64,000 nucleotides of DNA. It comes from Microbulbifer marinus. Its GTDB lineage: Bacteria > Pseudomonadota > Gammaproteobacteria > Pseudomonadales > Cellvibrionaceae. Under the pieces are notes generated by a model that worked only from the letters and a program-made list of their open reading frames with translations, had not been told where the DNA came from and did not search any database. This document shows positions 56,621 to 64,000 of this stretch, in pieces; within the stretch, counting starts at the first letter, position 1, and every line of letters starts with the position of its first letter. The position numbers and the translations under genes are program-made. The stretch spans positions 806,001-870,000 of the forward strand of contig NZ_FNQO01000002.1 of assembly GCF_900107725.1 (NCBI RefSeq), written 5' to 3'.

Positions 56621-57241
56621 ATGGCTCTGGAGGATACGCTCAAGAAACTGAATGAACTCGATATTAACGATATCGATTTCTCCCGTGTTGGGGTTTGGCC
56701 GCTTGCCGGCCGTATCGTTTTGCTGATTGTGATCGCTGCCGCTTTGATCGGTGGTGGTTATTACTTTCTGATCAGCGACCGCTATCAGCAGCTGGAATTT
56801 GCCGCCAATAAGGAAAAAGAGCTGTTTACACAGTTCGAGAAAAAATCGTTTGAGGCGGCTAACCTCGATGCTTACCGCGAACAGCTCGCGGAAATGGAAG
56901 AGACCTTCGGCACGCTACTGAAGCAGTTACCCAAAGACACCGAAGTGCCCGGCCTGCTTGAGGATATTGATGAATTTGGTCGCGGCAGCGGACTGACGAT
57001 TCAGAAGGTCGCATTGGAAGCAGAGCAGGTTGGCGAGTTCTATGTGGAGCTGCCCATTCGTATTGAGGTGCAGGGCGGCTATCACGAATTTGGCGCATTT
57101 GTGAGTGGTATTGCTGGCATGCCGAGAATCGTCACGCTTCACGACTTCAATATCGAAAACAGCAAAGACGGCGGTGCACTGCTCAATATGGTGATCAATG
57201 CGAAGACGTACCGCTACAAGGAGCAGGGGGAAGAGGGATGA
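56621..57241 (+). CDS. pilO: Type IV pilus assembly protein PilO
   Basis: A 206-residue partner of PilN with one membrane helix (about 28-50), coiled coil and a periplasmic PilO domain (FGTLLKQLPKDTEVPGLLEDID, IEVQGGYHEFGAFVSGIA). The ATG 56621 is 2 bp after the pilN stop. Its end overlaps pilP by four bases. Confidence 0.97.
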   Translation: MALEDTLKKLNELDINDIDFSRVGVWPLAGRIVLLIVIAAALIGGGYYFLISDRYQQLEFAANKEKELFTQFEKKSFEAANLDAYREQLAEMEETFGTLLKQLPKDTEVPGLLEDIDEFGRGSGLTIQKVALEAEQVGEFYVELPIRIEVQGGYHEFGAFVSGIAGMPRIVTLHDFNIENSKDGGALLNMVINAKTYRYKEQGEEG

Positions 57242-57768
57242 TCCGATATATAGCCCTAGTATCCGCTCTACTGGCCCTCGGCGGCTGCAGTCTCGATGGC
57301 GGTCACAGTGACCTGCGCCAGAAGATGGCCGCGGTTAAGCACAAGCCCAAAGGGCAGATAGAGCCGATTCCCACGTTCACTCCTTATAGCCCCTATGTCT
57401 ACAGCGCCGCGGCTTTGCGCAGTCCGTTTAGCCGTCCGGTACTCGAATCCGACCAGCGTCTGGTAGGGCGACGGCTGGACGTGGCGCCCGACCTGAACCG
57501 CCAGCGCGAGCTGCTGGAAGGGTACAATTTCGATGCGCTGTCCATGGTCGGCACCCTCTCACGTGGCGGTCAGCTGTGGGCGCTGATTGACGACGGCGAT
57601 GGCGGCATTCACCGGATTACCATCGGCAACTATGTGGGCAAGAATCACGGGCGGGTGGTCAACGCCAACTCCGCGCAGCTAGACGTTTTGGAAATCGTAC
57701 CGGATGGCACCGGTGGCTGGATTGAGCGGCCGCGGGCGCTGACTTTGGAAGAGAAGGACAACCAATAA
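57238..57768 (+). CDS. pilP: Type IV pilus lipoprotein PilP
   Basis: A 176-residue inner-membrane lipoprotein (lipobox LGGC, Cys17) linking PilNO to PilQ. The C-terminal HR-like domain is VGTLSRGGQLWALIDDGDGG ... GNYVGKNHGRV. Starts with ATG in an ATGA overlap with pilO, GGGGGAAGAGGG upstream. Confidence 0.97.
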   Translation: MIRYIALVSALLALGGCSLDGGHSDLRQKMAAVKHKPKGQIEPIPTFTPYSPYVYSAAALRSPFSRPVLESDQRLVGRRLDVAPDLNRQRELLEGYNFDALSMVGTLSRGGQLWALIDDGDGGIHRITIGNYVGKNHGRVVNANSAQLDVLEIVPDGTGGWIERPRALTLEEKDNQ

Positions 57769-59975
57769 TGATCAACAAGCAACTCGCCAAAGTAATGGCT
57801 CCCATTTGGGTTTTGTTGCTGGGTCTGGCATTGATGCCCGGGGTATTGCAGGCACAGGCCAATCAGCTGAATGACATCCAGTTTTCCGAGCTGCCGGGCA
57901 GCCGCGTACAGTTGCGGCTCACTTTCAGTGACGTCCCGCCGGAGCCGACCGGCTATACGATCGAGCAGCCGGCCCGGATCGTAATGGACTTTGCCGGCGT
58001 CGAGAGCGCGCTGCCGCAGAAGAAATACTCCCTTGGCATTGGTGGCGCCCGCAGTGCGGTGGTAGTGTCCAGCGAGGATCGCACCCGCCTGATCGTCAAC
58101 CTCGATCAGCTGCCGGTTTATACCAGTGAGCGCAAGGGCAACCAGGTAGTGCTGGAAATCGGCGCCGATTCAGCAACCACCGCTTCCGTTGCCGCCGCCC
58201 CCGCGAAAACTTCTCACGAAAAGGGTTTGAATCTGGGCGGGCAAAAGCAGTTCCGCGCGGCCGGCAGCGTGGGGATCAGTAACGTAGATTTTCGCCGCGG
58301 CGATGGCGGCGAAGGCAAGGTGATTGTCAGACTGACCGACCCGGCTGTAAATATCGACGTTGAGCGCACCAAGGGCAAGATTTACCTGACCTTCCTCGGT
58401 GCCGAGCTGCCCGAATCCCTGCGCCAGCGCCTGGATGTTACCGACTTCGCCACTCCGGTTAAGTCCATCACCGTCGATTACGATGGGCGCAATACGGTCA
58501 TAGCGGTCGACCCTGCCGGCACCGACTACGACTATCTGGCCTACCAGGCGGACAATGAATACGTGTTGAGCGTGAAGCCCATGTCCGTTGCGCAAGTACG
58601 CGAAAAGCAGAAAGAATTCCAGTTCTCCGGTGAAAAGCTGTCGTTGAATTTCCAGGACATTGAAGTGCGCTCGGTGCTGCAGCTGATCGCCGACTTTACC
58701 GACCTGAACCTGGTCGCCAGCGACACCGTACAGGGTCGCATTACCCTGCGCCTCGATGGCGTGCCCTGGGACCAGGCCCTGGAGCTGATCCTGAAGGCCA
58801 AGGGCCTGGATAAACGCCAGGAGGGCAATGTGATCATGGTGGCGCCGGCAGCGGAGATCGCCGAGCGCGAACGCCAGGAGCTGGAAACCCGCAAGCAACT
58901 GGAAGAGCTGGCGCCACTGCGCACCGAATACATTCACGTGCGCTATGCCGACGCCCGCGAGCTGTTCAGCCTGTTTTCCGGTCAGCAGGGTGGCGGCGGT
59001 GCCGGCCAGGGTAGTTTTGCCGGCGGCCGCCAGGATCAGAACGAGCGCAGTATTTTGTCCGCACGTGGCAGCGCTATCGTCGACGAACGCACCAACACGA
59101 TTATCCTGACAGATACCGAGGAAAAGATTGCCCAGTTCCGCGAGCTGATCGAGGCTATCGATATCCCGATCCGCCAGGTGATGATCGAGGCGCGTATCGT
59201 CAATGCCAATACCGACTTCGCGCGGGAGCTGGGGGTTCGCTGGAACTACACCGAGAGCCATCAGGTCGATGATGACAAGATCGGCATCGGCTCTGGTATG
59301 CAGGACAGTTCATCTGTCATCGGCGACGGCGCCACCGGGCCTAGCGTGTCCTCCCCGGTAAGTATCCACGATCCGCTGCTGGTGGATCTGGGCGTGGCCA
59401 ATCCGGCGGGCAGTATTGCCTACGCGATCCTGAAAGATAACCTGTACCTCGGGCTGGAACTGTCCGCCCTGGAGGACGTGGGCAAGGCGGAAATCGTCTC
59501 CCAGCCGAAGGTGGTGACCGGCGACAAGCAGGAGGCAACCATCCAGTCCGGCGTGGAGATTCCCTATCTGGAGGCCACCTCCTCCGGTGCTGCGTCCGTG
59601 ACCTTCCGCGAAGCCGTGCTCGAGCTGAATGTGATCCCGCAGATCACGCCGGATAACAACATTATTATGGCGCTGAATATCGAGCAGAACAGTGTCGGTG
59701 AGCTGTTTACCGACCTGGCCACCGGTAGCCAGATACCTGCGATCAACATTAACGCTCTACAGACCAAGGTACTGGTACGCAACGGTGAGACGATCGTGCT
59801 GGGCGGCATTTTTGAGAGCCAGGTGATCGAAGGGGAGACGAAGATTCCGCTGCTAGGCGATATCCCCTATATCGGCAATCTGTTCAAGAATACCGTCCGC
59901 AATGACGACAAGCGCGAGCTGTTGATGTTCATTACACCGCGCATCATGGACGAAGAGATCTACTACGGTAAGTGA
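57768..59975 (+). CDS. pilQ: Type IV pilus secretin PilQ
   Basis: Outer-membrane secretin of 735 residues. It has a signal peptide (about 1-30), two AMIN peptidoglycan-binding modules (about 35-130 and 160-260), an STN/N0 domain (SLNFQDIEVRSVLQLIADFT), an N1 domain and a C-terminal secretin domain. The last is marked by IDIPIRQVMIEARIV and the signature VLGGIFESQVIEGETKIPLLGDIPYIGNLF region near the end (about 680-710). PilQ and aroK overlap by four bases. Confidence 0.98.
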   Translation: MINKQLAKVMAPIWVLLLGLALMPGVLQAQANQLNDIQFSELPGSRVQLRLTFSDVPPEPTGYTIEQPARIVMDFAGVESALPQKKYSLGIGGARSAVVVSSEDRTRLIVNLDQLPVYTSERKGNQVVLEIGADSATTASVAAAPAKTSHEKGLNLGGQKQFRAAGSVGISNVDFRRGDGGEGKVIVRLTDPAVNIDVERTKGKIYLTFLGAELPESLRQRLDVTDFATPVKSITVDYDGRNTVIAVDPAGTDYDYLAYQADNEYVLSVKPMSVAQVREKQKEFQFSGEKLSLNFQDIEVRSVLQLIADFTDLNLVASDTVQGRITLRLDGVPWDQALELILKAKGLDKRQEGNVIMVAPAAEIAERERQELETRKQLEELAPLRTEYIHVRYADARELFSLFSGQQGGGGAGQGSFAGGRQDQNERSILSARGSAIVDERTNTIILTDTEEKIAQFRELIEAIDIPIRQVMIEARIVNANTDFARELGVRWNYTESHQVDDDKIGIGSGMQDSSSVIGDGATGPSVSSPVSIHDPLLVDLGVANPAGSIAYAILKDNLYLGLELSALEDVGKAEIVSQPKVVTGDKQEATIQSGVEIPYLEATSSGAASVTFREAVLELNVIPQITPDNNIIMALNIEQNSVGELFTDLATGSQIPAININALQTKVLVRNGETIVLGGIFESQVIEGETKIPLLGDIPYIGNLFKNTVRNDDKRELLMFITPRIMDEEIYYGK

Positions 59976-60499
59976 TCAGTCGTTCCATCTTCCTTGTCGG
60001 CCCGATGGGGGCCGGCAAGTCCACTATCGGCAAGTTGCTGGCAGCGCAGTTGCAGCTGCCATTTGCCGATTCCGACAAGGTACTCGAAGAGCGCACCGGT
60101 GCCGATATTCCCTGGATTTTTGATGTCGAGGGGGAGGCCGGCTTCCGCCGGCGTGAGAGCGAGGTGTTGCGGGATCTCTGCCACGGGCCGACCCAGGTAA
60201 TCGCTACCGGTGGCGGCATCGTGCTGATGGAGGAGAATCGCCAGCTGTTGAGGACTTACGGGCTGGTGGTTTATCTGCAGGCAAGCACCGAACAATTGCT
60301 CGAGCGCACGTCAAAAAACGCTAACCGCCCGCTGCTGAATGTCGCCGATCCGCGTGCGCGCATTATTGAACTGGTGCAGCAGCGCGATCCGCTGTACCGC
60401 GAAGTTGCCGATATTATCTGCGATACCGATCACTGCACTCCCAAGCAGGCTGCCCTGATGGTCGCCGAGCGCCTGTCCCAGGACGCCACCTCCCAATAA
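59972..60499 (+). CDS. aroK: Shikimate kinase AroK
   Basis: A 175-residue kinase of the shikimate pathway. Walker A GPMGAGKSTIG near residue 9, the DSDK/shikimate-binding Asp in FADSDKVLEER, FRRRESEVL, and the GGGIV loop (IATGGGIVL). The GTG start at 59972 overlaps the pilQ TGA; this coupling to pilQ is common in gammaproteobacteria. Confidence 0.97.
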   Translation: MISRSIFLVGPMGAGKSTIGKLLAAQLQLPFADSDKVLEERTGADIPWIFDVEGEAGFRRRESEVLRDLCHGPTQVIATGGGIVLMEENRQLLRTYGLVVYLQASTEQLLERTSKNANRPLLNVADPRARIIELVQQRDPLYREVADIICDTDHCTPKQAALMVAERLSQDATSQ

Positions 60500-60595
60500 T
60501 CGCGCCGCGACTGTGTGCTAAAGTGCGCTTCGGTTCGCGCAGCACCTGCTGGGTCGCGCGCGCATCGCATATCACTGGCCAGCATGGAGGATCTC

Positions 60596-61681
60596 GTGCA
60601 CTGCCTTAATGTGGAATTGGGAGAGCGCAGCTATCCCATCATCATCGGTTCCCAGCTCCTGGGCGACGCGCAACACCTGCTGCCCTATATCCGCGGCAAG
60701 CAGGTCTGTGTGGTGACCAACGAAACGGTCGCGCCGCTGTATTTGTCACGCGTGCTCGAAGCCTTGTCGGAATTTGACAAGGTCGACACCATCGAGCTGC
60801 CCGATGGCGAGGCCTTCAAGACGCTCGATACCGTCAATCGTATTTTCGATCTGCTGCTCGAGCGGCGGCACAATCGCAGCACCACGCTGATCGCACTCGG
60901 TGGCGGAGTAGTCGGTGACATGACCGGTTTTGCGGCGGCCTGCTATCAGCGCGGTGTCGATTTCGTCCAGATTCCCACCACACTGCTCGCGCAGGTGGAT
61001 TCCTCCGTTGGTGGCAAGACCGGCGTCAATCACCCGCTCGGCAAGAACATGATCGGCGCCTTCTATCAGCCGCGGGTTGTCATCGCCGACATGGATACGC
61101 TGGCCACTCTCCCCGAGCGGGAGTTCTCTGCCGGCATCGCCGAGGTAATCAAGTACGGCCTGATCTGTGACGAGCCATTTTTTTGCTGGCTGGAGGACAA
61201 CATCTCCCGCCTGATGGCGCGGGATCCGCAGGCACTGGCTTATGCCGTCGACCGCAGTTGTCGCGACAAGGCCGCCGTGGTGGCCGAAGACGAGCGCGAG
61301 TCCGGTCGCCGGGCCATCCTCAACTTCGGTCATACGTTCGGCCACGCGATCGAAGCGGTGCAGGGATACGGCAACTGGCTGCACGGCGAGGCGGTGGCCG
61401 CCGGCATGGTGATGGCGGCAGAGTTGTCACACTTGCGCGGGAGCATCGAGGCGGGGCTGGTCGAACGCGTCCGGGCTCTGCTGGAAGCCGCGCGCCTGCC
61501 AACGGCGGCGCCGCAGGGCATGACCACAGAGGCATTTCTCGATGCAATGGCGGTCGACAAGAAGGTGATGGATGGTCGCCTGCGCCTGGTCCTGTTGCGG
61601 GCGCTGGGCGATGCGCAGATCATCGATGACACGCCCCGGGAGCTGATTGAGCAGGCGCTGCAGACTTGCGGTGCGACGTGA
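60596..61681 (+). CDS. aroB: 3-dehydroquinate synthase AroB
   Basis: NAD- and metal-dependent synthase of the shikimate pathway, 361 residues. Motifs: [15 protein letters not shown], the [14 protein letters not shown] nucleotide loop, [21 protein letters not shown], and metal ligands in ...[11 protein letters not shown].... The GTG at 60596 has GGAGG five bases upstream and matches family N-termini; an ATG at 60584 and a longer extension to 60515 are less likely. It follows aroK by 96 bp. Confidence 0.97.
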   Translation: MHCLNVELGERSYPIIIGSQLLGDAQHLLPYIRGKQVCVVTNETVAPLYLSRVLEALSEFDKVDTIELPDGEAFKTLDTVNRIFDLLLERRHNRSTTLIALGGGVVGDMTGFAAACYQRGVDFVQIPTTLLAQVDSSVGGKTGVNHPLGKNMIGAFYQPRVVIADMDTLATLPEREFSAGIAEVIKYGLICDEPFFCWLEDNISRLMARDPQALAYAVDRSCRDKAAVVAEDERESGRRAILNFGHTFGHAIEAVQGYGNWLHGEAVAAGMVMAAELSHLRGSIEAGLVERVRALLEAARLPTAAPQGMTTEAFLDAMAVDKKVMDGRLRLVLLRALGDAQIIDDTPRELIEQALQTCGAT

Positions 61682-61790
61682 TGGATCACACTTGGATCCG
61701 CTAAACCTGAGGACGAAATAACGGTTCTGATCGTCGAAAGAAGATAAGTCGGTTTTGGCGCGTTTTGGCAGACGATCTATCTGTCAAATC

Positions 61791-61819
61791 TTGCAATTAC
61801 AGGGGGGCACAAGTAATAT
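61791..61819 (+). promoter_or_regulatory. Possible promoter upstream of gltB
   Basis: TTGCAA, 17-bp spacer, TAATAT (4 of 6 matches each). It lies upstream of the terminator at 61866, so transcripts from it would have to pass an attenuator-like hairpin to reach gltB. Confidence 0.35.
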
Positions 61820-61865
61820 TGCGCGCCCCCTCGGAAAAACCGACGGGGTCACAAAGCCAAGAAAA

Positions 61866-61897
61866 ACAAAAAAAGCCCCGCATGCGGGCTTTTTTTG
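61866..61897. terminator. Rho-independent terminator after aroB
   Basis: Stem AGCCC/GGGCT with inner GCATGC loop (61874-61890), preceded by an A run and followed by a long T run, so it can act in both directions. Confidence 0.85.
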
Positions 61898-62003
61898 TCT
61901 GGGGTACGGGTAGGCGCGACCCATCGCGACGACGCCCGCCCCAATCCAGGGCGCAGCGAAAGGCTCGTGCCGTGTCCCCCCAACGATAACGATGAGGAAT
62001 TCT

Positions 62004-64000
62004 ATGGGTAGCGGTCTGTATCGGTTGGATGAGTTCAAGGACAACTGCGGATTTGGCCTGATTGCGCACCTGAAAGGCGCGACCAGTCACAAGCTGGTAC
62101 AGACGGCCATCGAGTCCCTGACCTGCATGACACACCGGGGCGGCATCGCTGCCGACGGCAAGACCGGTGACGGCTGCGGTCTGTTGCTGCAGAAACCGGA
62201 CACCTTCCTGCGCGCCGAAGCCCGCGACCTGCTCGGTGTCGAGCTGACAGATGCCTACGCCGTGGGTGCGATCATGCTGCCGCTGGACGACGCGGCGGCG
62301 CAGGCCGCCCGGGACATCCTTACGCGCGAACTCGAAGCGCAGGGCCTGCGGGTGGCAGGCTGGCGCCCGGTACCAAACAACCCGGATTGTCTTGGCCCCA
62401 TCGCGCGGGAATCCCTGCCGCGCTTCGAGCACCTGCTGATCAACGACTCAGAGCAGCCGCTGGGTGAAGCCAAGTTCAACGCGCGCCTTTATGTCGCCCG
62501 CCGCAAGGCGGAGCAACAGCTGACAGGTGATGTCTACATCGCCAGCCTGTCCACCAGCGTGCTGTCCTACAAGGGGCTGATGATCCCCGCCGATCTGCCG
62601 AAATTCTTCCCGGACCTGGCGGATCCGCGCCTGGAGACTGCCATCTGTGTATTCCACCAGCGCTTTTCCACCAATACCATGCCGCGCTGGCCGCTGGCGC
62701 AACCGTTTCGCCTGCTGGCGCACAACGGTGAGATCAATACGATTACCGGCAACCGCAACTGGTCGGTGGCGCGCACGGGCAAATTCTCTACCGAGCTGAT
62801 CCCGGAGCTGGCCGAACTGGCGCCGCTGGTGAATCGCGAGGGATCAGACTCATCCAGCCTCGACAACATGCTGGAAATGCTGACAGCTGGCGGTATGGAG
62901 CTGCACCGTGCGGTGCGCATGCTGGTGCCGCCGGCCTGGCAGAATGTCGAGGATATGGATGCGGACCTGCGCGCCTTCTATGAATACATTTCCATGCATA
63001 TGGAGCCGTGGGACGGTCCCGCCGGTCTGGTAATGACCGATGGCCGCTACGCCGTATGTACGCTCGACCGCAACGGTCTGCGTCCGTCGCGCTGGGTCAT
63101 TACCAAAGATGACGTGATCACCGTCGCCTCGGAGGTTGGCGTTTACGACTATGCGCCGGAAGATGTGGTGGCCAAGGGCCGCCTGGGGCCGGGGCAGATG
63201 CTGTCCGTGGATACCCGCGACGGCAAGCTGCATCACACCGCCGAAATCGACAACATGCTGAAGCGCTCCCAGCCCTACAAGCGTTGGCTGAAAGAAAAGG
63301 CGCGTCGCATCCGCTCCACACTGGTTACCGCACCGGTGGACAACAATTTCTCCTACGAGCAGTTCAAGGTCTACCAGAAGCTGTTCAGCTCCTCGCTCGA
63401 AGAGCGCGACAAAGTCGTGCGGCCGATGGCTGAGGCCGGCCAGGAAGCGGTGGGCTCGATGGGCGACGACACGCCGATGGCGGTACTGTCGCGACAAAAT
63501 CGCTCCCTGTACGACTACTTCCGCCAGCAGTTTGCCCAGGTGACCAACCCGCCGATCGACCCGCTGCGGGAGACAGTGGTGATGTCGCTGGAAACCTGCC
63601 TCGGCCGCGAGAAGTCCGTGTTCGAAGAGACACCGGAACACGCCGACCGCGTGATCCTGTCGTCGCCGGTGCTGTCGCACATGAAGTACACGGCGCTGCT
63701 CGAGCTGGATCGACCCGGCTTTGAAGCTAAGATTTTTGATCTCAACTATGACCCGGCGCAGCTGGACCTCAAAGGCGCGTTGGAAAAGCTCTGTGCCGAT
63801 GTCGAAGCCTCGGTGCGCGCCGGCACTGTGATCGTGGTGCTGTCCGACCGCAATATCCGCGAGGAGCGACTGCCGATCGATGCGCTGCTGGCCACTGGCG
63901 CGGTGCATCACCACCTGGTACACGCCGGCCTGCGCTGTGATTCCAACGTCGTGGTCGATACCGCCAGCGCCCGCGACGCACACCAGCTGGCCTGCCTGGT
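62004..64000 (+). CDS. gltB: Glutamate synthase large subunit GltB (3' end outside window)
   Basis: N-terminal part (665 codons) of the large subunit of NADPH glutamate synthase; the full protein is about 1480-1500 residues. The glutaminase domain starts at the ATG 62004 with a 14-residue propeptide; the nucleophile Cys15 in [12 protein letters not shown] becomes N-terminal after processing. [29 protein letters not shown]-like [14 protein letters not shown] and HNGEINT (glutaminase loop) are clear. The central domain is under way when the window ends. GAGGAAT precedes the start. Confidence 0.98.
   Translation, partial: MGSGLYRLDEFKDNCGFGLIAHLKGATSHKLVQTAIESLTCMTHRGGIAADGKTGDGCGLLLQKPDTFLRAEARDLLGVELTDAYAVGAIMLPLDDAAAQAARDILTRELEAQGLRVAGWRPVPNNPDCLGPIARESLPRFEHLLINDSEQPLGEAKFNARLYVARRKAEQQLTGDVYIASLSTSVLSYKGLMIPADLPKFFPDLADPRLETAICVFHQRFSTNTMPRWPLAQPFRLLAHNGEINTITGNRNWSVARTGKFSTELIPELAELAPLVNREGSDSSSLDNMLEMLTAGGMELHRAVRMLVPPAWQNVEDMDADLRAFYEYISMHMEPWDGPAGLVMTDGRYAVCTLDRNGLRPSRWVITKDDVITVASEVGVYDYAPEDVVAKGRLGPGQMLSVDTRDGKLHHTAEIDNMLKRSQPYKRWLKEKARRIRSTLVTAPVDNNFSYEQFKVYQKLFSSSLEERDKVVRPMAEAGQEAVGSMGDDTPMAVLSRQNRSLYDYFRQQFAQVTNPPIDPLRETVVMSLETCLGREKSVFEETPEHADRVILSSPVLSHMKYTALLELDRPGFEAKIFDLNYDPAQLDLKGALEKLCADVEASVRAGTVIVVLSDRNIREERLPIDALLATGAVHHHLVHAGLRCDSNVVVDTASARDAHQLACL

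Larger units (their letters stand above)
61682..62003 (+). other. Region between aroB and gltB, with promoter and terminator
   Basis: 322 bp without a gene. It contains a possible promoter TTGCAA-17 bp-TAATAT (61791-61819), a terminator at 61866-61897, and then about 106 bp to gltB. Pseudomonads have a damX-like gene here; none is present. Confidence 0.6.

Overview
The window is a high-GC gammaproteobacterial chromosome segment. Gene order resembles Pseudomonas in several blocks (pilU-pilT / yggS-proC-yggT / metX-metW-rdgB-hemW; ruvX-algH-tonB-gshB / pilGHIJ-chpA; ponA / pilMNOPQ-aroK-aroB-gltB). From protein character and layout I would guess a marine Cellvibrionales member such as Microbulbifer; that placement is inference. 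Nearly all genes are housekeeping or type IV pilus (T4P) genes, with one clear accessory island.

Layout. 1-11.6 kb: twitching ATPases PilU (partial) and PilT, then YggS, ProC, YggT, a dynamin-like GTPase, MetX/MetW, a DUF4426 protein, RdgB, HemW and thioredoxin. 12-16.4 kb: Rho, a small RRM protein, UbiD and a ZIP-family transporter. 16.4-21.1 kb (minus strand): a DUF3833 lipoprotein, a TPR-sulfotransferase and a TonB-dependent receptor. 28-33.5 kb: a small membrane protein, a CadC-like membrane regulator, a class C beta-lactamase-like hydrolase and an alpha/beta hydrolase. 33.6-41.1 kb (minus): hemC-hemD-hemX-hemY and gshB-tonB-algH-ruvX. 41.4-52.1 kb: the Pil-Chp chemosensory operon (pilG, pilH, pilI, pilJ, chpA, a ChpC-like CheW). 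52.1-64 kb: PBP1A, divergent pilMNOPQ, aroK, aroB and the start of gltB.

The island at about 22.32-27.84 kb is the main discovery. It is an integron gene-cassette array with nine recognisable attC sites (about 104-145 bp, R'' RYYYAAC-like to R' GTTRRRY-like). They separate ten short, same-strand, A+T-rich genes. No integron integrase gene lies in the window, so this is either a cluster of attC sites lacking an integrase (CALIN) or the stranded body of a chromosomal integron. Six of the ten cassette proteins carry signal peptides or lipoboxes. In six cassettes the attC R'' core itself supplies the TAA stop codon. Covarying arms support real folded-strand attC structures. The first boundary (GTTAAGC at 22324) follows an unusual cluster of GACCAT/ATGGTC repeats that may be an attI-like or operator region. 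The last gene, an NYN-LOTUS-like protein, has no complete attC after it.

Functionally, three T4P gene groups that are far apart in Pseudomonas aeruginosa (pilTU, pilGHIJ-chpA, pilMNOPQ) sit within 64 kb here, together with a TonB3-like energy transducer. The rest covers methionine, proline, haem, ubiquinone, glutathione, shikimate and glutamate synthesis.
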